NCBI GenBank assembly: GCA_964059195.1 | Contig: CAXKWD010000002.1 | Coordinates: forward strand, 169,204,559 to 169,268,558 | From: Ectobius pallidus | Taxonomy: Eukaryota > Arthropoda > Insecta > Blattodea > Ectobiidae | DNA length: 64,000 bases | Reading direction: 5' to 3' | In this document: positions 11,873-22,193 of the stretch, one piece after another | Layout: the number at the start of each line of letters is the position of its first letter | Numbering within the stretch: position 1 is the first letter of the stretch | The notes under the pieces: generated by a model | Seen by the model: the letters and a program-made list of their open reading frames with translations, nothing else | The model's database searches: none | Told to the model about the DNA's origin: nothing | Program-made: the position numbers and the translations under genes

Positions 11873-12400
11873 TATTGAGCCGATATGTGAAGCCGGCTCA
11901 ATTAATTTATTTATGTTTAAACTCACTAGATGGCGCGAGCTGCTCCATTGTGTTCGTTTTCGCGGGCATAGGTCCGCTTGCCTCACCCTCTTCTCTTTAT
12001 GACAGCCTTCTCGCGAGTATATGGGCGTCATCGCTTTAGTAGCGGGTATGGTTTCCTTCCGTACAGACCTGTTTCGGTAGCTTCGTTTGGATTGTCTTTT
12101 AATATGTAAATTCTTTGGTCTTTGTGCTTTCGGTTGTTGGGATAATGTAGCCCAAAAGTCATCTTCAGGTTTGCAACAGGTTCTTAGTTTCTTTTCTAGT
12201 CTTTTATAGTTGAAATTGCGTTATAGTAGAATTTCCCTCCCCTTCTTTTTCTGTGCTTCTTAACTGTAATCAGTTTGTTCATTTGGCATTGCTTTTTAGT
12301 ATATCCTTCGTAGAAAGTATGTAGTCTGTCTTCTTTGGCTTGTTAAGTAGTATTTAAAGGCTTTTCTGTTTATTTGAGCTCCCGATGGTTTATTTGTAAT

Positions 12401-13104
12401 TGCGTAGTTGATCCGCGTCATCGCGGCATGTAATGGCGTCTCTGTCTTTCTCTTCTCCCCTTTGCCTGCTTGCAAACCTGATGTTTCCGCGTGCTGGTAA
12501 GTCATTTTAAATTAGTGTTTCTTAATTATTTTTGGTCTGTGTTTTTGTTTATTTAGTTTTGTGCCATGCCCGCTCTCCTGTGGTTCGGGATTTTAAAGGC
12601 ATCCCGACTGCAGTATTTTCCCGCCTTTTACTAAATTTTCTTCCCCTTTGAAAGTTTTGTTTCGTAGGCCTACATGTTATTCATTTCTTTGGCTAGTTTC
12701 GGCTATTTCTTGTTTGTAATATTAAAGTTAGTTTCTTGTGTATTGTAAACATTGTGTGTAAGCATCTTTATTTTGTAAATTCTCCCCCCCCCCACTTTTG
12801 GTTTATCCTTTCAAATACATAAAGGGTTAATGATTTATTATTGTTATTCTTAGTCTGTATAAATGTATTTTCAATTCAGGCTAAACCATTTTGTCAACTT
12901 AATTCTATTTGTAACTTTTTGGCCTAAAATAGATTTCTGTTATAATGTTTTGAACCTAGAACTTTTACTTATTGTTTGCAGCTGCCCTGGGATCCTTTTC
13001 TATACCTTTTGGGTGGGGCCGTTTTCAGGGAATAGGTTAGTTCTCCCTGGGGTTGGTCCAACCGAGCACCTTTCCACACCTTTCATCCCATAGGGGCGGG
13101 CGCA
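12401..13104. repeat. Right terminal direct repeat (704 bp)
   Basis: Near-identical partner of 7769-8473, ending GGGCGGGCGCA and followed directly by GTTG. No poly(A) follows, which argues against LINE-mediated retroposition of a processed RNA. Confidence 0.85.
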
Positions 13105-13223
13105 GTTGGTTAGTGTAAAAACAAATTATTATTAGGAGGCTTAGGCCAAAATTCTTATGAGGAATTTGTTATGTTAAGAATGCATATTCCACTAATTTAT
13201 ATATAACTTGCATTTAAGTAAAT

Positions 13224-13650
13224 TCTCTGCAACGTTATTCTGATTTATTAAAATTACAGTTCTATAATTGTTAACTAGTTCTCCTATTCAAAGTAATTCT
13301 AGTCCTAGCATTCTATCTTTTTAATCTGAAATATTTTGGGCCTGAACTTGAAGAGAAATAAGTACATATTAAATTCATTCAAAGGTTATTCTGATTTATA
13401 AAAAATTACAGTTCCATATTGGATTAATTTATACACATAAAATTAATTAAATTTACTGCAAAGTTATTCTGATTTATTAAAATTACAGTTCTACTGTTAC
13501 CTGCTGAGAGAAGGGAAGAGTGGAGAAGGCTGAGTTTGCAGGGCAAGACCTGCCCCTGGGCAGACTATGAATGAATGAATGAATGAAATTTGTTAACTAC
13601 TTCTCCTACTCAAAGTAATTGTAGGCCTCCTTTCATCTAACATATTTTGG
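13224..13650. repeat. Diverged local repeats interrupted by a LINE 3' end
   Basis: A unit containing GTTATTCTGATTTATTAAAA and ATTACAGTTCTA recurs at about 13233, 13386 and 13462. The sequence that follows unit 1 (GTTAACTAGTTCTCC) reappears after unit 3 at about 13591. A foreign block of about 95 bp (13492-13587) lies between unit 3 and that continuation. Confidence 0.5.
13492..13587 (+). mobile_element. Short LINE 3' end with a GAAT tail
   Basis: The block reads as the last codons of a LINE reverse transcriptase (Glu/Arg-rich, then LQGKTCPWADYE and a stop) and ends in four GAAT units (about 13567-13586). A microsatellite tail with extreme 5' truncation fits a non-LTR retrotransposon. The clade cannot be fixed from 95 bp. 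Confidence 0.45.
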
Positions 13651-14415
13651 CTCTAGACATTCAACTTGAATAATACTGCCTTTTATTAGTGGACTGTGGA
13701 CTGTTTTGAAAACATATCCTTGGTAGGAGGCAATTTCTGGTATTATTGCATTCAACCAAAGTGATTGCCCAGAGTGAATTGTACTATATCATATCCATTA
13801 TTTTATAATCTCATCTGCTTTCTTATGGGCTTTGTTCTATTTTTCTGAAAATAAATTAATAATTAGTAAGTTCATTTGCTACTATTTCATATTTAATAGA
13901 AAGGATATTGTGAAGGTTTTTCTAATTCCAAGATTATCTAAATTTGGTTTGGTGAATATTGCCTTCAGATTGCCAGTTGTTGGTTAAATAAGTCACTTGT
14001 GGACTTAACTTGCTGATAATTGCATTATTTTAGGTGTTATAACATTTATTGCTGTTGTTGAATTTTGGGAATTAAACTCCTCTCTAAGATATTGTAGTCT
14101 TGTGTTACAACAACTGATACTGGCTTTGGATGCTAAATCTGGTCATGGAGATTCCTAGGGTAGAAATCCTCTAGTCATTTGATTATAGTCTTATATTTTA
14201 CTATTTGTCTAATGTTTTATCCTGCTCCTGATAGGCAATGTATATTGTTGTCATGCCTTTGTATGTTTAGGGCTCTTGAATTATGAATACAAGTTTGAAT
14301 TGAATCTGTTCATTTTTGACTTACCTTTTTTCGTTGAGCTGAATTTGTATTGTTGGACCTCTGAGTTTTGAGTCTAGGGCAGATTCCAGCCATTCTTGAT
14401 TAAATATTTTCAGGT
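13651..14415. other. Intronic sequence, no feature recognised
   Basis: AT-rich, with no coding trace, terminal repeat or RNA-gene signal that I can support. Confidence 0.35.
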
Positions 14416-14427
14416 TACATTTAACTG

Positions 14428-14557
14428 TTTGAAAATGATGCGAGTTGACTACACACTATTTTCTCCACTTACCAAAAAAACAGTGTGTAGTCAACTTGCA
14501 TCATTTTCAAATGTTGTTACACTCCACTGTGAACGTTCCGACCAGAGTTTTTTGAAA
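14428..14557. mobile_element. 130-bp hairpin insertion with a 12-bp target duplication
   Basis: TACATTTAACTG occurs at 14416-14427 and again at 14558-14569, bracketing 130 bp. The first 84 bases fold into one hairpin: arms 14428-14456 and 14483-14511 are 29 nt each with a single mismatch (a G-U pair in RNA), around a 26-nt loop. A 46-nt tail follows. A 12-bp duplication suggests LINE-type target-primed insertion and not a hAT or mariner. The source RNA or element was not recognised. A small foldback DNA element is the alternative. Confidence 0.6.
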
Positions 14558-14569
14558 TACATTTAACTG

Positions 14570-15084
14570 CTTAATATTCTGCCTTTCTATACATTAGAAT
14601 TAGAATTACCCCACAAGAATCCCATAGCAGGCAAGGGCCTCCTGGCATACCAGGGTGGCCGACTCGTGAAAGAACGTTTCAGGCTAGCCTCACTTGAGAA
14701 CGCTCAAATTCTAGGTATATATCATTTGTTAATTAAATATTTACTGGTTCCTCAAATTTCACCTTTCATTAATGATTATTATTTAGTGATAAATATATTT
14801 TTCAGTCTTAATTTTTATTGAAATTTAGCATGTTTAAATTAACTAAGTATTCATATTTAAAGGTTAGCTGCTTAACACAGTACTGGGAATTTCAGTGTTA
14901 TTCATTAGAGAGTTACTGTGTTTTTCATTTGAAATATTTTGGTAATATTGCAGGGTTAGTAAATTATTGTTATTGTTTATTAATTATGCCAAATAACATT
15001 TCAACTGGTAGAATTTTACATAGTGAAATAATAACAAAACTTTTCAATTCTATCACCTGCTTCATTCTAGGCTATGGATAATTC
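14570..15084. other. Intronic sequence, no feature recognised
   Basis: AT-rich sequence with a chance frame at 14818-15081 lacking any domain. It ends where a hAT fragment begins. Confidence 0.35.
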
Positions 15085-15225
15085 CTCAGCAAATCTCAGG
15101 ACTTCAGTCATTCCCAAGCTCCTCGACTCTTAAACGAATGATGGTGTCTGAAAGATCCTTGAAATTACTGTCAGTGAACTTCAGACTTCCTGAAAGATCC
15201 TGCAGCGGCAAAAATCCACACTAAA
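15085..15225 (-). mobile_element. Small hAT-like transposase fragment
   Basis: This stretch matches the reverse complement of about 6240-6400 at the base level; for example CGACTCTTAAACGAATGATG is shared exactly. It is thus the same family as the hAT remnants at 5929 and 6601, in minus orientation. Only about 140 bp remain and no frame is open. Confidence 0.6.
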
Positions 15226-15535
15226 CAGTAACCTGGTTTCATTTTACTTGCAATTTCACTAAGCTTGCTATCTGAGTTCAGTATTTACTTTCAAATTCCA
15301 TTATACTACACAGTAAATAGATTGGTACAGTATGCTGAGATTGCACTCCATTCCTTTGTGTTTATGATGAGTTGCACCCTATTTGATGCATCACTAACTT
15401 GTAGGCAATGTTGTTTAGCTAATTTCTAGGTCCTGATGATAGAATTGTATAAAAAATAAAATATGTTTATATTGCTACAAACATTGCAAGATATTACTTT
15501 AGTGATCCACAAAAATATCTGAAGTAATGATTTAC

Positions 15536-15845
15536 CTGATCTCGCATTTTCACAGCAGCACGGTAGAAAATTGTGTCACGTGAGTTATACGCCATGCAGT
15601 TGTTGATCATCAGGTTGAAATCATTCTCTAAGGTGTCAAGGTTTGCATATTCAAAGTTGTCAACTTTAGTCCTCATAGTAGAAAGATCCATGGGCTGAGA
15701 TACAACATCACTATAGTCAGGTACTTCTGAAAGATCAACTGGCTCAGAGAATATATCACCAGTATCTTTTGACTGGATAAGGTCCAACAGACGTCGCATA
15801 AAGCAAACAAACGGCTGAAGATGCACCTCCATCCACAATTCTTTT
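15536..15845 (-). CDS. Br140: BRPF/Br140 bromodomain exon (fourth visible)
   Basis: This 310-nt exon has an acceptor TTTTTAG before 15845 and a CAG/GTAAAT donor after 15536. Its first base completes a Val codon begun in the previous exon, giving KV-KELWMEVHLQPF in exact register with BRPF1. It holds almost the whole bromodomain: a helix Z region (LLDLIQSKDTGDIFSEPV), the ZA loop with EVPDYSDVVSQPMDLSTM, helix B with FNLMINNCMAYNSRDTIFYR, and the start of helix C (MRDQ). The acetyl-lysine-binding Asn is in the Tyr-Asn-Ser-Arg-Asp segment and the PMD motif is intact, so histone acetyl-lysine reading should be preserved. The exon ends in phase 0 and joins directly to Gly-Gly-Ala in the 463-756 exon. 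Confidence 0.93.
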
Positions 15846-16621
15846 CTAAAAACAAAGAAGTCAAGTTTTTCAACAAAGTAGGACAATTTTTAATGACGAG
15901 GATACCTTACTATCACTACTAGTCTAGTATATATTTTTCACTGTAATATGTGATTATAGGGTCTTTTTTGCGGTATGTTTTAGATCTCTTTATATTTGCA
16001 TTGCACACCTTTTTTAACATTAAAAATTTTGGAACTGAACTGCACCCAAGGCCAGAAGAGTAGCAAAATGCATGGGCTAGGGTGCAGTTAGGGTTCGGCT
16101 GGACTGCTCTCATGTACAAGCAACTGAAGACAATTTGGGGGGGGGGGGGAAATATATATATAATGTATATCTATCTATTAAAGCTTGCCAGCTGTGACTG
16201 TAATTGCAACACTTGCTCCAGATATCAAGCAATAATCACATTGCTCAGTTCATCTTTCATTTTTACGGTATAAGCATGTTTAAATTCAACAGTAAGTTTG
16301 TTACAAATCTTAGTTCAGTGTTAAGTTTCAAATCATGGGTCAGTTTTTAAGTTTCAAATAATAGTTCAGTGTTAAGCTTAAGGTCAAAATTTATTTTAGT
16401 GTCGAGCATAAGAGACTTTATTGTTCAGGTAAATTTATGTCACATTTAATCCACATTAAATCCACATGCATCCACATTAATCAATATGAATCTACATTGA
16501 ATCCACATAATAAACCCACTAGATGAACTAGATTAGTGAGTTATAAGCCTAATTTTTTAGTACATATATATTAGTCATTATTCAATCAGGCTACTACAAT
16601 ACGTATATTTCTAATTTTTTT
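15846..16621. other. Intronic sequence with a poly-G run
   Basis: Contains an uninterrupted run of G at about 16137-16149 followed by TA repeats, then AT-rich sequence with several ATCCACAT repeats near 16450-16510. No coding trace. Confidence 0.4.
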
Positions 16622-17318
16622 AATGCAGTGAGACCCACCCAAAAATTGGCCAATCATGCAGGTTTCTCTGTCGGCGGCAGTCCCTGCTCTAACTCCCGAG
16701 CGATCGGGTGAAATATCTACGCAAATAAAGCTGCGAACAGTGTAATAATTCAGGTTCTTACATTTAAAGTAGGAATTATAATGAAAATAACCATGTACCT
16801 CATCCAAGAGATGTTGAAAATGTCCTCCTCTTGTATCCACACAGCACTAGGAAATTTTCTTTCACGCACATAAGTTCAGCTTCCGAGATAGAGTTAATTT
16901 CTCTTGTGATATTGTCTTTTAAGTTCTTCTAACAGTATGTGACTATTATTTATGGTGAAACTTGAAAAATAAAGTGTATAGGTCAATTTCCCATACATTA
17001 GAAGAACTTAAAAGACAATATCACAAGAGAAATTAAATCTATCTTGGAAGCTGAAATTGTGCAGGTGAAAGAAAATTTCCTGAAAAGATGCAAGTGTTGT
17101 GTGGATGCAAGAGGAGGACGTTCCCAATATCTCTTGTGAGGATGTACGTGGTTATTTTCTTTGTAATTCCAACTGTAAATGTGAGAACCTAAACCATTAC
17201 ACTGTTCGAGGCTTCATTTGCGTAGATATTTCACCCGATCGCTCAGGAGTTAGAGCAGGACCCGCCGCGATGCAGAAACCTGCATGATTGGCCAAATGTT
17301 GCATGGGACTCACTGTAT
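16622..17318. mobile_element. Long inverted repeat of mariner-like transposon ends
   Basis: Arms 16622-16932 and 16998-17318 are inverted copies of each other over about 310 bp, with a 65-bp spacer. Both carry the end of a transposase reading NFLKRCKCCVDARGG (right arm, plus strand) or its equivalent in the left arm (minus strand: VDTRGGHFQHLL), typical of Tc1/mariner or DUF4817-type transposases. Both also carry a shared 3' end reaching CAGTGAGACCC at 16625 and GGGACTCACTG at 17305-17315. The arms differ at many positions, so they are two old copies that inserted or rearranged head to head. Transcribed in either direction, the segment would fold into a long hairpin. Confidence 0.75.
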
Positions 17319-17979
17319 TATAAACTAGCAGGTGCATGGCTTCACCTGCAATTATAAATTAATTCGCTAGATTTTTATAAATCATTTATTTAAGAGCAAA
17401 ATAATTAAAACATGTTTATTAACACTTACAGGCAAATCAATCATAAACAAAGAATAATAATTAAACATCTAAAAATACAGCTTTGAGGCGTATTTCACAA
17501 ATAGAGAGCATCACCTGGGAAAAAAGACCTGAGATTAGAGTTCCCTGGCCCAAAGAATCCTCACATAGTGAATTCAGTCCAAATTGGTGAATGTTTTCCC
17601 ATTTAGGCCTACACTGAATATCCCCCTTTTGTCTACCTATGAAAAAAAAATGAAATCTCTGCATTCTGTAAAATTCTAAAGAAATGAAGCAGAGCAGGCT
17701 AACAAAATCAAAGCACTTTTGATGCTTTATGTTGAAAAAAACTATTTCACCAATGCTCTTTTTTCTTGGCAGTTATGGCTCAAGAACAAGGCTACCTGCA
17801 ATTCATTTTACAATTGAAATATTTCACTGAAAACTAGTGTTTTGATAGCAAAAAAATTTTGATCATTCCATGCTTGGCATCACAAACAGACAGGTAGACA
17901 AACACTTTGTACTATTGGTAATATACCGTAACATGAAGTTGACTGGCATAATTTTGCACTCAGTCGCATTTTTTCCATA
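17319..17979. other. Intronic sequence, no feature recognised
   Basis: AT-rich with no coding trace. A small foldback (GCAGGTG...CACCTGC) lies near 17330-17352. Confidence 0.35.
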
Positions 17980-18760
17980 TTTTTAATTTTTATTATTTTT
18001 TTAATTTTATTTATTACAAAATATTACAAATTATTATAACAATTTTCTATTTCAAAAAACATAAAAATCGCAACAAAATTTACAATTTTTAGTAAGCTTA
18101 CAACATAGTAGGCCTAAATATAATAATGTGAAATACACCCAAATGAGCAGGACTGCTTGTGCTTGGGTAAATATATATTTAATGTTTTTCTCTGCTACTT
18201 CCAGCATTTTACATACATTTTATTTATTTATTTATATTTATACAAAATATTTATACAAAACAAAACAAGACCACCCGAATGAGCATGCGCTCGTGCTCGG
18301 GCACAGTTCAGCCATTTACATTACAAAATACAAATTACAAAATACATAAAGAAAATATAATTAAATCAAAACCTAAAAAATAATAATAATAAAGAAAGAA
18401 CAGAAAAGTAAAAAGAAAAAAGGAAAAGTAGTAAGAACAAAAATTGAAACCCTGAGTTATTACAAATAAAATCGTTCCTTAATTGTCTACTAAGTACAGA
18501 GTGAAGTAACTTTTGAACTATGAAATAAGATTTTTGATAAACTTATTGAATTTTTTGTTGTTCATATGTACTATTTCTGGATGTGACCTAATTATAGAGT
18601 TATAGAGTCTTGGACCATAATAAATGCTATGTTTAGAGCCAGAAGAGGTGAAGTATTTTGGTTCTATTAAAAGCAATGTTTTATTTCTTCTAGTATTGTA
18701 GTTATGAGGATCCGATACATGTACGTTGCGGTATTTTGAAAGTATTTTAAAAGTGTGAGC
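17980..18760 (-). mobile_element. 3' part of an interrupted LINE
   Basis: On the minus strand this continues the LINE that begins at 24505. From 18760 it reads the last residues of a CR1/Jockey-type RT (HNYNTRRNKTLLLIEPKYF, then SKHSIYYGPRLYNSI), a stop near 18480, and a 3' UTR of about 500 nt with two stem-loops. It ends in an A/T-rich tail near 17980-18010. The reading frame and the shared GTGTGAGC at the break show that it was one element split by the hAT at 18761-23973. It belongs to the same family as the copy at 33945-34617. Confidence 0.78.
18138..18301 (-). other. Two LINE 3'-UTR stem-loops
   Basis: Stem-loop one (18138-18167) pairs CCCAA with TTGGG and AGCAG with CTGCT. Stem-loop two (18274-18301) pairs CCCGA with TCGGG and GAGC with GCTC. 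The third relative is at 34518-34546. Paired bases change together while pairing is kept, which suggests a selected RNA structure. Confidence 0.6.
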
Positions 18761-19370
18761 CAGTGGCGGCTCGTGGCCGGAAAATTAGGTGAAGAGGAAA
18801 AAAATGCCACATGCTTACGTTAATAACCCAACTCACCTATGTCTTGTATAGAAAATCAATCCTTCGATAGTCCTTTAAGGCTGCACACTTGTCGGTGATA
18901 TCATCATAGAATGGCTGCATTTCTTCTAGCTGCAGTAAAAGTTCTTTCTGAATTGAAATATTCGCTAAACAAGATACTTGTCTGGCAACATTTTTGATCC
19001 TTCATTTAGTAGGCCTACGTCGTGATTTGACAGCTGGCACAATGATGATTTGATTTTAAACAATGTGGGTAAGAATATAGTTATTATTTATAAAATCTGA
19101 TACATTTTATTCATGGAATACTCTTAATGAGTTTATGAGTTTCATGAGATAAATTCGATCCTGCTTTTCCGCCGCGAATCTATTGATGTTTACCGTAATT
19201 ATTATTCTCCTAATCAGATTATTCAGAATATTCCATTCATGCGACACGGACTTGAAATTGACTAATAATCTTTAGCAATGCCTCGGATATCGACCAATGA
19301 CTGTTGTTTATCATCATCATCTCCTTGCACGTATTAGGCTTTTATCATGTGCCTGTTACGCCTCCAGTTA

Positions 19371-20465
19371 TCAGCTTAGTTGGTCAATCCATCTTTTCCT
19401 AGGTCTACCTACATTTCTATTACCAGTTACATTATAATTTAATATTCTCTTTGTCAATCTTTTATCTTCCATTCGTTGGACATGCATGAACCATTTTTGT
19501 CTATTACATTTTATTTTCTCATTTAAACTTTCTAGATTAAGCTGTTGCCGTATATCTTCATTTCGTATTTTATCGATACGTCTTAAATTCATTGTAGATC
19601 TCAAAAATGTCATTTCAGCAGCTTGAATTCGCTCTTCATCTTTCTTTAGCATGACCCAATTTTCAGAACCATACATAAGAATCGGAACAGCAACTGTTTT
19701 ATAAAATTTAATTTGAGTGTCAATTCTGCTTTTATTTCTCAATGTTCTATTAATTGTGCCGCATATCCTCTTGAATTTTATTATTTTATCTTCTATATCT
19801 CTGTTTTCATCTATGTTTATATGATAGCCTAGAAAATTAAAACTTTTTACCTGTTCAATAATTCTATTATTAATAACTATTTTACTTCTAACAGGATATT
19901 TTCCAACAAAAGCCATTACTTTCGTTTTATCTATAGAAATATTAAAATTATATTCCTTTGCTATTATATTTAGTTCATGTGCTGCTTTTTGTAGTATATT
20001 TTCACTTCTTGCTATTATAATCTGATCGTCGGCAAATAATAACGTTAAAAGTGTTCCTGGTCCGTAGGTCATACCAGAAGTCTTCTTTTTCCATTGTCTA
20101 ATAATGTCATCAATATAAAAATTGAATAAAAGTGGCGACAAACTGCAGCCTTGTCTCAATCCAGAATTTATAACATACTTAATATTCTTTACATCCTGTT
20201 TAATTTTAAAATATGTTCCTCTGTAAAATGATTTTAAAACTTCTATTAAATGGAAAGGAATGCCTCTTCTTTCTAAAATATTCCAAAGTTTATCTCTTCT
20301 TACCCTATCAAAGGCCTTTTCGTAATCTATAAAAAGTAAATGTGTTTCTTTCTGGAACTCTCTATGCTTCTCAATGATGTTATTTAATATGAATATGTTA
20401 TCCATACATGACCTCCCTTTTCTAAATCCCATCTGTTCATCAATCAATAGGGTTTCAGTAATCAC
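19371..20465 (-). pseudogene. LINE reverse transcriptase palm to C-terminus
   Basis: 364 codons with GFRKGRSCMDNIF, the palm Asp in FIDYEKAFDRV, GLRQGCSLSPLLFNFYIDD and the catalytic Phe-Ala-Asp-Asp (LLFADDQIIIA). KTKVMAF and a thumb NFLGYHI motif follow, then a C-terminal part with GSENW and NVGRPRKRW. All catalytic aspartates are present. The frame would be active apart from the two upstream frameshifts. The Gly-Arg-Pro-x-x-Arg-Trp ending is shared with other RTE/CFDP2-like elements. Confidence 0.88.
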
Positions 20466-21516
20466 TCTTAAGTCTTTTTGTTACTATTTTTGTGTAGATC
20501 TTATATGCACTATTTAATAGGCTAATTCCCCTATAATTACTACAAGTCTTTCTGTCTCCTTTTTTATATATAGACATAATAAGAGCTGCTTTCCACTCTT
20601 CTGGTATTTCTTTCTGCTGCCAACATAGATTTATAATGTGTAGGAACCATTGCTTTGCTTTTTCAGATGCATATTTGAGTAGTTCTACATTTATTCCATC
20701 CGTACTAACAGCTTTTTTATTTTTACTCTCTTTTAGACTTTCGTTCAATTCACTAATGTCTATATTATCAATTCCCTCTACTTCTTTGATACATACAGAG
20801 CTCTCCATTTCTTCACTATTTGTCCATAAATCCTTATAATATTTACCCCATTCTTCCGTTGTAATCAATGTCAACTCCAAATTATCCTTTTCTTCACTAT
20901 TTAAATGTCTAATTATTTTATAGGCTCTATCTTGACGGCCATGAACATCATGTTCAATTTCAGATATATATTTATCCCAACTTTCTTTATTTGCTTTCTT
21001 CACCTCTCTTTTAACTTGTGCCCTCAATGCATTATATGTCATTTTATTTTCTAAAGTTCTATTTTGGAGATATTTTAGATATGCCTCTTTTTTCTGATTT
21101 ATTATTTCTTTGAGGTTATTATTCCATACATAGAGTCGTTTTTTACTTCTCTTTTTACATTTATAACCAATACATTCTTCAGCGGTTTTCACAATTTTCT
21201 CTTTAAACTCACTCCATTCTTCTTCAATGTTATTACTAAACTTCCTTTCTCCAATGTATAAGTCCAATCTTTTATTATATAGAGCTCTAATGGAATCTTC
21301 TTGAAGAAGATGTACTTTGAAAGTATATTCATTTTCATATCTCCGGGTCAAATTAGACTTTTTATTAGGGCGATATAATTTTATAGTGGAGATCAATAAA
21401 TAATTATCTGAATCCACATCAGCTCCCCTGTACACTTTGGTGTTATTTACATTATCTTTAAGCTTTTGATTTACTAAAATATAGTCATTATAGATCTCTG
21501 GCCTCTTGCAGCCCAT
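20455..21516 (-). pseudogene. LINE linker and RT finger region
   Basis: 353 codons, Lys/Glu-rich in the first half (the spacer between endonuclease and RT). The RT domain begins with EIPEEWKAALIMSIYKKGDR and NYRGISLLNSAYKI, the standard RT motifs 1 and 2. It is cut off just after KIYTKIVTKRL by an indel; the next frame resumes within about ten nucleotides. It is continuous in sense with the frames on either side. Confidence 0.82.
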
Positions 21517-22193
21517 GTATATTTGTGAATATCTTTATGATCAAAAAAAGTATTGGTGATTTTTAGGTGATTAAATGCACAAAAATCTATCATCATCTTA
21601 CCATTATTGTTTAGTGTTGTTTCTCCAAATTTTCCTTTCAACTCTGGAATAGCTGAAATTCCTATTCTAGCGTTCATGTCTCCTCCAATTATAACATATT
21701 CATTTTTTGAGGTACTGTTTACTACTTCTTGAAGGCACTTATAATACTCTTCGACTTCTTGAGTTTTCCCTTCTTCAGGAGAATATGTTCCAATTATTAC
21801 CAATTTGCCCCTATTGGTTTTTAATTTAGCTGTCACTATCCTCTCATTTATCCACTGATATGAGATTATATTCTTTTTCCATTTTTCATGTATCATTATG
21901 GCTACTCCTGCCTTTGCTCTCTTTTCAATTGGTACTCCACTATAAATAAGCGCATATTTATTTAAATCTAGGCTTCCTTTCAATTTTTTCTTAGTCTCAG
22001 TTATAATAGCAATATCAATTCCATATCTCAATAACTCGTTCTCCAACACTTGGTATTTATTATTAATTCCTCGAACATTCCAAGCAGCTACTTTTATATA
22101 TCTATCAATTCCAAGTCGTTTGTCCTTTTTCATTCTGCGGTCATCATAATTTAAGACAGTCCGGCTATTTCCATTCTGGAGGTTTGCAGCCAA
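21474..22193 (-). pseudogene. LINE APE-type endonuclease frame
   Basis: About 239 codons; the first ATG is some 20 codons in. Motifs of the exonuclease-endonuclease-phosphatase fold are visible in order: KVAAWNVRGINN, IITETK (catalytic Glu), VIIGGDMNARIG (catalytic Asp and Asn) and a KYTWAARGQRSI segment near the end, where the frame is lost just before the expected final SDH-type motif. This nuclease nicks the target for target-primed reverse transcription. The following frame overlaps it by about 40 nt, so one indel separates endonuclease from RT. Confidence 0.82.

Larger units (their letters stand above)
7769..13104. mobile_element. Non-coding retroelement with 705-bp terminal direct repeats
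   Basis: Two direct repeats of 705 and 704 bp (7769-8473, 12401-13104) bound 3.9 kb of sequence. They differ by about four substitutions and one poly-C length change. Each begins TG and ends CA, and GTTG lies immediately outside both ends (7765-7768, 13105-13108), as for an integrase-made 4-bp duplication. No gag or pol frame exists inside. A tRNA-primer-like TGGTGACCGAGG (8750-8761) and a purine tract (11857-11872) occur 276 bp inside the left repeat and 528 bp inside the right repeat, not next to them. So either the LTRs are the 705-bp repeats with atypical priming sites, or the insertion has an R-U5...U3-R layout like genomic RNA. Transcription orientation is inferred as plus. Confidence 0.65.
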
